DNA from: Saccoglossus kowalevskii
Taxonomy: Eukaryota; Hemichordata; Enteropneusta; Harrimaniidae
Assembly: GCF_000003605.2 (NCBI RefSeq)
Contig: NW_003108916.1
Coordinates: 1 to 25,568, forward strand
Direction: 5' to 3'
DNA: 25,568 bases
This document shows, in pieces, positions 21,390 through 25,568 of the stretch (the stretch's first letter is position 1; each line of letters starts with the position of its first letter). Under the pieces are notes generated by a model. The model saw only the letters and a list, made by a program, of their open reading frames with translations, did no database searches and was not told the DNA's origin. The position numbers and the translations under genes were made by a program.

Positions 21390-22164
21390 CTTATAATGCC
21401 CACTGCCCACAGTGAACACCTGCTCATAATGCCTACTGCCCATAGTGAACACCTGCTCATAATGCCTACTGCCCATAGTGACCAGCTGCTCACAATGCAA
21501 ATTGCCTATAGTGAACACCTGCTCATAATGCCTACTGCCCATAGTGAACAGCAGCTCACAATGCAAACTGCCTATAGTGAACACCTGCTCATAATGCCTA
21601 CTGCCTATAGTGAACACCGGCTCATTATGCCTACTGCCCATAGTGACCAGCTGCTCATAATGCCTACTGCCCATAGTGACCAGCTGCTCATAATGCCTAC
21701 TGCCCATAGTGACCAGCTGCTCACAATGCAAACTGCCTATAGTGAACACCTGCTCATAATGCCTACTGCATATAGTGAACAGCAGCTCACAATGCAAACT
21801 GCCTATAGCGATCATCTGCTCATAATGCCTACTGCCTATAGTGAACACCTGCTCATAATGCCTACTGCCCATAGTGACCAGCTGCTCATAATGCCTACTG
21901 CCCATAGTGGACACCTGCTCATAATGCCAACTTCCCATAGTGAACACCTGCTCATATTGCCTACTGCCCATAGTGACCAGCTGCTCATAATGCCTACTGC
22001 CCATAGTGACCAGCTGCTCATAATGCCTACTGCCCATAGTGAACACCTGCTCATAATGCCAACTGCCCATAGTGAACACCTGCTCAAAATGTCTACTGCC
22101 CATAGTGAAAACCTGCTCATAATGTCTACTGCCCATAGTGTAAACCTGCTCATAATGTCTACTG
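21390..22164. repeat. 33-mer tract between Q10 and P13
   Basis: 775 bp; duplicate of 17490-18264. The octamer is at 21495-21502. The last part is also shared with 13864-14434. Confidence 0.92.
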
Positions 22165-22248
22165 CCCACAGTGACCAACTGCCCATAGTGACCAGCTGCC
22201 CATAATTCCAACTGCCCATAGTGAACACCTGCCCACAGTGAACACCTG
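22165..22248. repeat. Module P copy 13 (short form)
   Basis: 84 bp; same as P3 and P9. As with P3, the CTCAAAATGC unit follows closely, and both flanks match P3 at offset 19400. Confidence 0.9.
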
Positions 22249-25200
22249 CTCATAATGCCTACTGCCCATAGTGACCAGCTGCTCAAAATGCAAACTGCCT
22301 ATAGTGAACACCTGCTCATAATGCCTACTGCCCATAGTGAACAGCAGCTCACAATGCAAACTGCCTATAGTGAACACCTGCTCATAATGCCTACTGCTCA
22401 TAGTGACCAGCTGCTCATAATGCCTATTGCCTATGGTGAACACCTGCTCATAATGCCAACTTCCCATAGTGAACGCCTGCTCATAATGCCTACTGCCCAT
22501 AGTGAACACCTGCTCATAATGTCTACTGCTCATAGTGAACACATGCTCATAATGCCTACTGCCCACAGTGAACACCGGCTCATTATGCCTACTGCCCATA
22601 GTGACCAGCTGCTCATAATGCCTACTGCCCATAGTGACCAGCTGCTCACAATGCAAACTGCCTATAGTGAACACCTGCTCATAATGCCTACTGCTCATAG
22701 TGAACAGCAAATCACAATGCAAACTGCCTATAGTGAACACCTGCTCATAATGCCTACTGCCTATAGTGAACACCGGCTCATTATGCCTACTGCACATAGT
22801 GACCAGCTGATCATAATGCCTACTGCCCATAGTGACCAGCTGCTCATAATGCCTACTGCCCATAGTGACCAGCTGCTCACAATGCAAACTGCCTATAGTG
22901 AACACCTGCTCATAATGCCTACTGCCCATAGTGAACAGCAGCTCACAATGCAAACTGCCTATAGCGAACATCTGCTCATAATGCCCACTGCCTATAGTGA
23001 ACACCTGCTCATAATGCCTACTGCCCATAGTGACCAGCTGCTCATAATGCCTACTGCCCATAGTGGACACCTGCTCATAATGCCAACTTCCCATAGTGAA
23101 CACCTGCTCATAATGCCTACTGCCCATAGTGAACACCTGCTCATAATGCCTACTGCCCATAGTGACCAGCTGCTCATAATGCCTACTGCCCATAGTGACC
23201 AGCTGCTCATAATGCCTACTGCCCATAGTGACCAGCAGCTCACAATGCAAACTGCTTATAGTGAACACCTGCTCATAATACCTACTGCCCATAGTGAACA
23301 GCAGCTCACAATGCAAACTGCATATAGTGAACACCTGCTCATAATGCCTACTGCCTATAGTGAACACCTGCTCATAATGCCTACTGCCCATAGTGACCAG
23401 CTGCTCATAATGCCTACTGCCCATAGTGACCAGCTGCTCATAATGCCTACTGCCCATAGTGACCAGCTGCTCACAATGCAAACTGCCTATAGTGAACACC
23501 TGCTCACAATGCAAACTGCCTATAGCGAACATCTGCTCATAATGCCTACTGCCTATAGTGAACACCTGCTCATAATGCCCACTGCCCATAGTGACCAGCT
23601 GCTCATAATGCCTACTGCCCATAGTGAACACCTGCTCATAATGCCAACTTCCCATAGTGAACACCTGCTCATAATGCCTACTGCCCATAGTGAACACCTG
23701 CCCATAATGCCAACTGCCCATAGTGCACACCTGCCCATAATGCCAACTGCCCATAGTGAACACCTGCTCATAATGCCTACTGCCCATAGTGAACACCTGC
23801 TCATAATGCCTACTGCCCATAGTTACCAGCTGCTCATAATGCCTACTGCCCATAGTTACCAGCTGCTCATAATGCCTACTGCCCATAGTGACCAGCTGCT
23901 CACAATGCAAACTGCCTATAGTGAACACCTGCTCATAATGCCTACTGCCCATAGTGAACACCTGCTCATAATGCCTACTGCCCATAGTGACCAGCTGCTC
24001 ACAATGCCAACTGCCTATAGTGAAGACCTGCTTATAATGCCAACTGCCCATAATGCACACCTGCCCATAGTGAACACCTGCCCATAATGCCAACTGCCCA
24101 TAGTGAACACCTGCTCATAATGCCTACTGCCCATAGTGACCAGCTGCTCACAATGCAAACTGCCTATAGTGAACACCTGATCATAATGCCTACTGCCCAT
24201 AGTGAACAGCAGCTCACAATGCAAACTGCCTATAATGAACACCTGCTCATAATGCCTACTGCCTATAGTGAACACCTGCTCACAATGCCTACTGCCCATA
24301 GTGACCAGCTGCTCATAATGCCTACTGCCCATAGTGAACACCTGATCATAATGCCAACTTCCCATAGTGAACACCTGCTCATAATGCCTACTGCCCATAG
24401 TGAACACCTGCTCATAATGTCTACTGCCCATAGTGAACACCTGCTCATAATGCCTACTGCCCACAGTGAACACCTGCTCATAATGCCTACTGCCCATAGT
24501 GACCAGCTGCTCATAATGCCTACTGCCCATAGTGACCAGCTGCTCACAATGCAAACTGCCTATAGTGAACACCTGCTCATAATGCCTACTGCCCATAGTG
24601 AACAGCAGCTCACAATGCAAACTGCCTATAGCGAACATCTGCTCATAATGCCTACTGCCTATAGTGAACACCTGCTCATAATGCCCACTGCCCATAGTGA
24701 CCAGCTGCTCATAATGCCTACTGCCCATAGTGAAACACCTGCTCATAATGCCAACTTCCCATAGTGAACACCTGCTCATAATGCCTACTGCCCATAGTGA
24801 ACACCTGATCATAATGTCTACTGCCCATAGTGAACACATGCTCATAATGCGTACTGCCCACAGTGAACACCGGCTCATAATGCCTACTGCCCACAGTGAA
24901 CACCGGCTCATTATGCCTACTGCCCATAGTGACCAGCTGCTCATAATGCCTACTACCCATAGTGACCAGCTCCTCATAATGCCTACTGCCCATAGTGACC
25001 AGCTGCTCACAATGCAAACTGCCTATAGTGAACACCTGCTCATAATGCCTACTGCCCATAGTGAACAGCAGCTCACAATGCAAACTGCCTATAGCGAACA
25101 TCTGCTCATAATGCCTACTGCCTATAGTGAACACCTGCTCATAATGCCTACTGCCCATAGTGACCATCTGCTCATAATGCCTACTGCCCATAGTGGACAC

Positions 25201-25450
25201 CTGCTCATAATGCCAACTTCCCATAGTGAACACCTGCTCATATTGCCTACTGCCCATAGTGACCAGCTGCTCATAATGCCTACTGCCCATAGTGACCAGC
25301 TGCTCATAATGCCTACTGCCCATAGTGAACACCTGCTCATAATGCCAACTGCCCATAGTGAACACCTGCTCATAATGTCTACTGCCCATAGTGAAAACCT
25401 GCTCATAATGTCTACTGCCCATAGTGTAAACCTGCTCATAATGTCTACTG
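22249..25450. repeat. Long 33-mer tract between P13 and P14
   Basis: 3,202 bp, which equals 96 units of 33 plus a 16-mer, one extra 17-mer (near 24065) and one inserted base (GTGAAACACC near 24733). The left part copies 2849 onward. Private variants include two CATAGTTACC units near 23820-23860, CATAATACC near 23275, CAGCAAATC near 22706 and GCGTACTG near 24849. The right end approaches P with GTGTAAACC. Confidence 0.9.
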
Positions 25451-25568
25451 CCCACAGTGACCAACTGCCCATAGTGACCAGCTGCCCATAATTCCAACTG
25501 CCCATAGTGAACACCTGCCACACAGTGACCACCTGCCTTCAGTGACCACCTGCTTCAGTGACCACCTG
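25451..25568. repeat. Module P copy 14 (right-truncated by window)
   Basis: It starts as other P copies and includes the CATAATTCC 16-mer. It then has irregular units (CCACACAGTGACC near 25518 and CTGCTTCAGTGACC near 25553), similar in roughness to P1 at the left end. It continues beyond the window. Confidence 0.85.

Larger units (their letters stand above)
1..25568. repeat. Satellite array of 33-bp units (17-mer + 16-mer)
   Basis: The entire window is tandem copies of a 33-bp unit built from a 17-bp half (typical CCCATAGTGACCAGCTG) and a 16-bp half (typical CTCATAATGCCTACTG). The halves are related: they share the CATA-TG core and a CTG end, so the 33-mer probably arose from duplication of an older unit of about 17 bp and loss of one base. 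Variants of the 17-mer end in CAGCTG, CACCTG, CATCTG, CAACTG or CAGCAG; variants of the 16-mer contain ATGCCAACTG, ATGTCTACTG, ATGCAAACTG or ATGCCAACTT. The array has no flank in this window, so its true length exceeds 25.5 kb. No promoter, RNA gene, transposon or unique island was seen. A eukaryotic satellite is inferred from size and organisation; the species is not recognisable. Confidence 0.97.

Noticed and set aside
1-25568. CRISPR array (17-bp repeat with 16-bp 'spacers')
   Set aside because: The would-be spacers are themselves the same repeated 16-mer family and are related to the repeat; no leader or cas genes are present.
1-25568. Telomeric or G-quadruplex repeat
   Set aside because: The unit has no G-run longer than three on either strand and does not resemble known telomere repeats.
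1-25568. Centromeric satellite with a CENP-B box
   Set aside because: No match to the CENP-B box core (TTCG....A..CGGG) was seen, the CpG content is too low for it, and the 33-bp monomer is far shorter than nucleosome-length centromeric units. A centromeric role cannot be excluded but has no support here.

Overview
The whole 25,568-base window is one continuous tandem-repeat (satellite/minisatellite) array. I found no unique sequence, no supportable gene, no RNA gene, no transposon and no CRISPR array. The basic unit is 33 bp. It is itself a fusion of two related half-units: a 17-mer (typical form CCCATAGTGACCAGCTG) and a 16-mer (typical form CTCATAATGCCTACTG), which align with one gap and about 12 of 16 matches. 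Composition is about 51% GC with a C-rich plus strand and almost no CpG. The array size, the repeat type and the lack of any real gene suggest a eukaryotic nuclear satellite. CpG scarcity would fit a methylating animal genome such as a vertebrate, but this is a low-confidence inference and I cannot name the organism.

The array is organised on three levels. Level 1 is the 33-mer, in about eight recurring variants (endings CAGCTG, CACCTG, CATCTG, CAGCAG and others). Level 2 consists of punctuation modules made only or almost only of 17-mers, which shift the 33-bp phase. I call them module P (14 copies; most contain a CATAATTCC 16-mer and CTTCAGTGACC 17-mers) and module Q (10 copies; starts with a 15-bp unit CCCAGTGACCAACTG followed by four or five CCCACAGTGACC 17-mers). 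Level 3 consists of large copied blocks of about 0.8 to 2.3 kb, containing modules and 33-mer tracts in the same order. Examples are 9618-11889 with 18751-21022, 2849-3680 with 11531-12362, 4491-5250 with 6295-7054, and 17490-18342 with 21390-22242. Interval lengths between modules recur exactly (346, 479, 544, 760, 774 and 775 bp), and most equal a multiple of 33 plus whole half-units.

Reading left to right: 1-9529 is a mosaic of P/Q-punctuated blocks with several near-copies; 9530-11530 is a block recopied near 18.3-20.7 kb; 11531-17406 is long, mostly unpunctuated 33-mer array with an internal duplication of about 2.66 kb period; 17407-22248 is P/Q-punctuated again; 22249-25450 is another long 33-mer tract; a final P module runs off the right edge.

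Numerous long open frames exist on both strands (up to about 830 codons). They are a by-product of a 33-bp period, divisible by three, in which three of the six frames lack a stop. They are not annotated as genes. Points of most interest are the 17+16 architecture, the block-copy history with a precise hybrid junction at 6124/6125, the very dense CANNTG (E-box) content, eight copies of a canonical POU octamer, and clusters of single-base indels that look like consensus errors.
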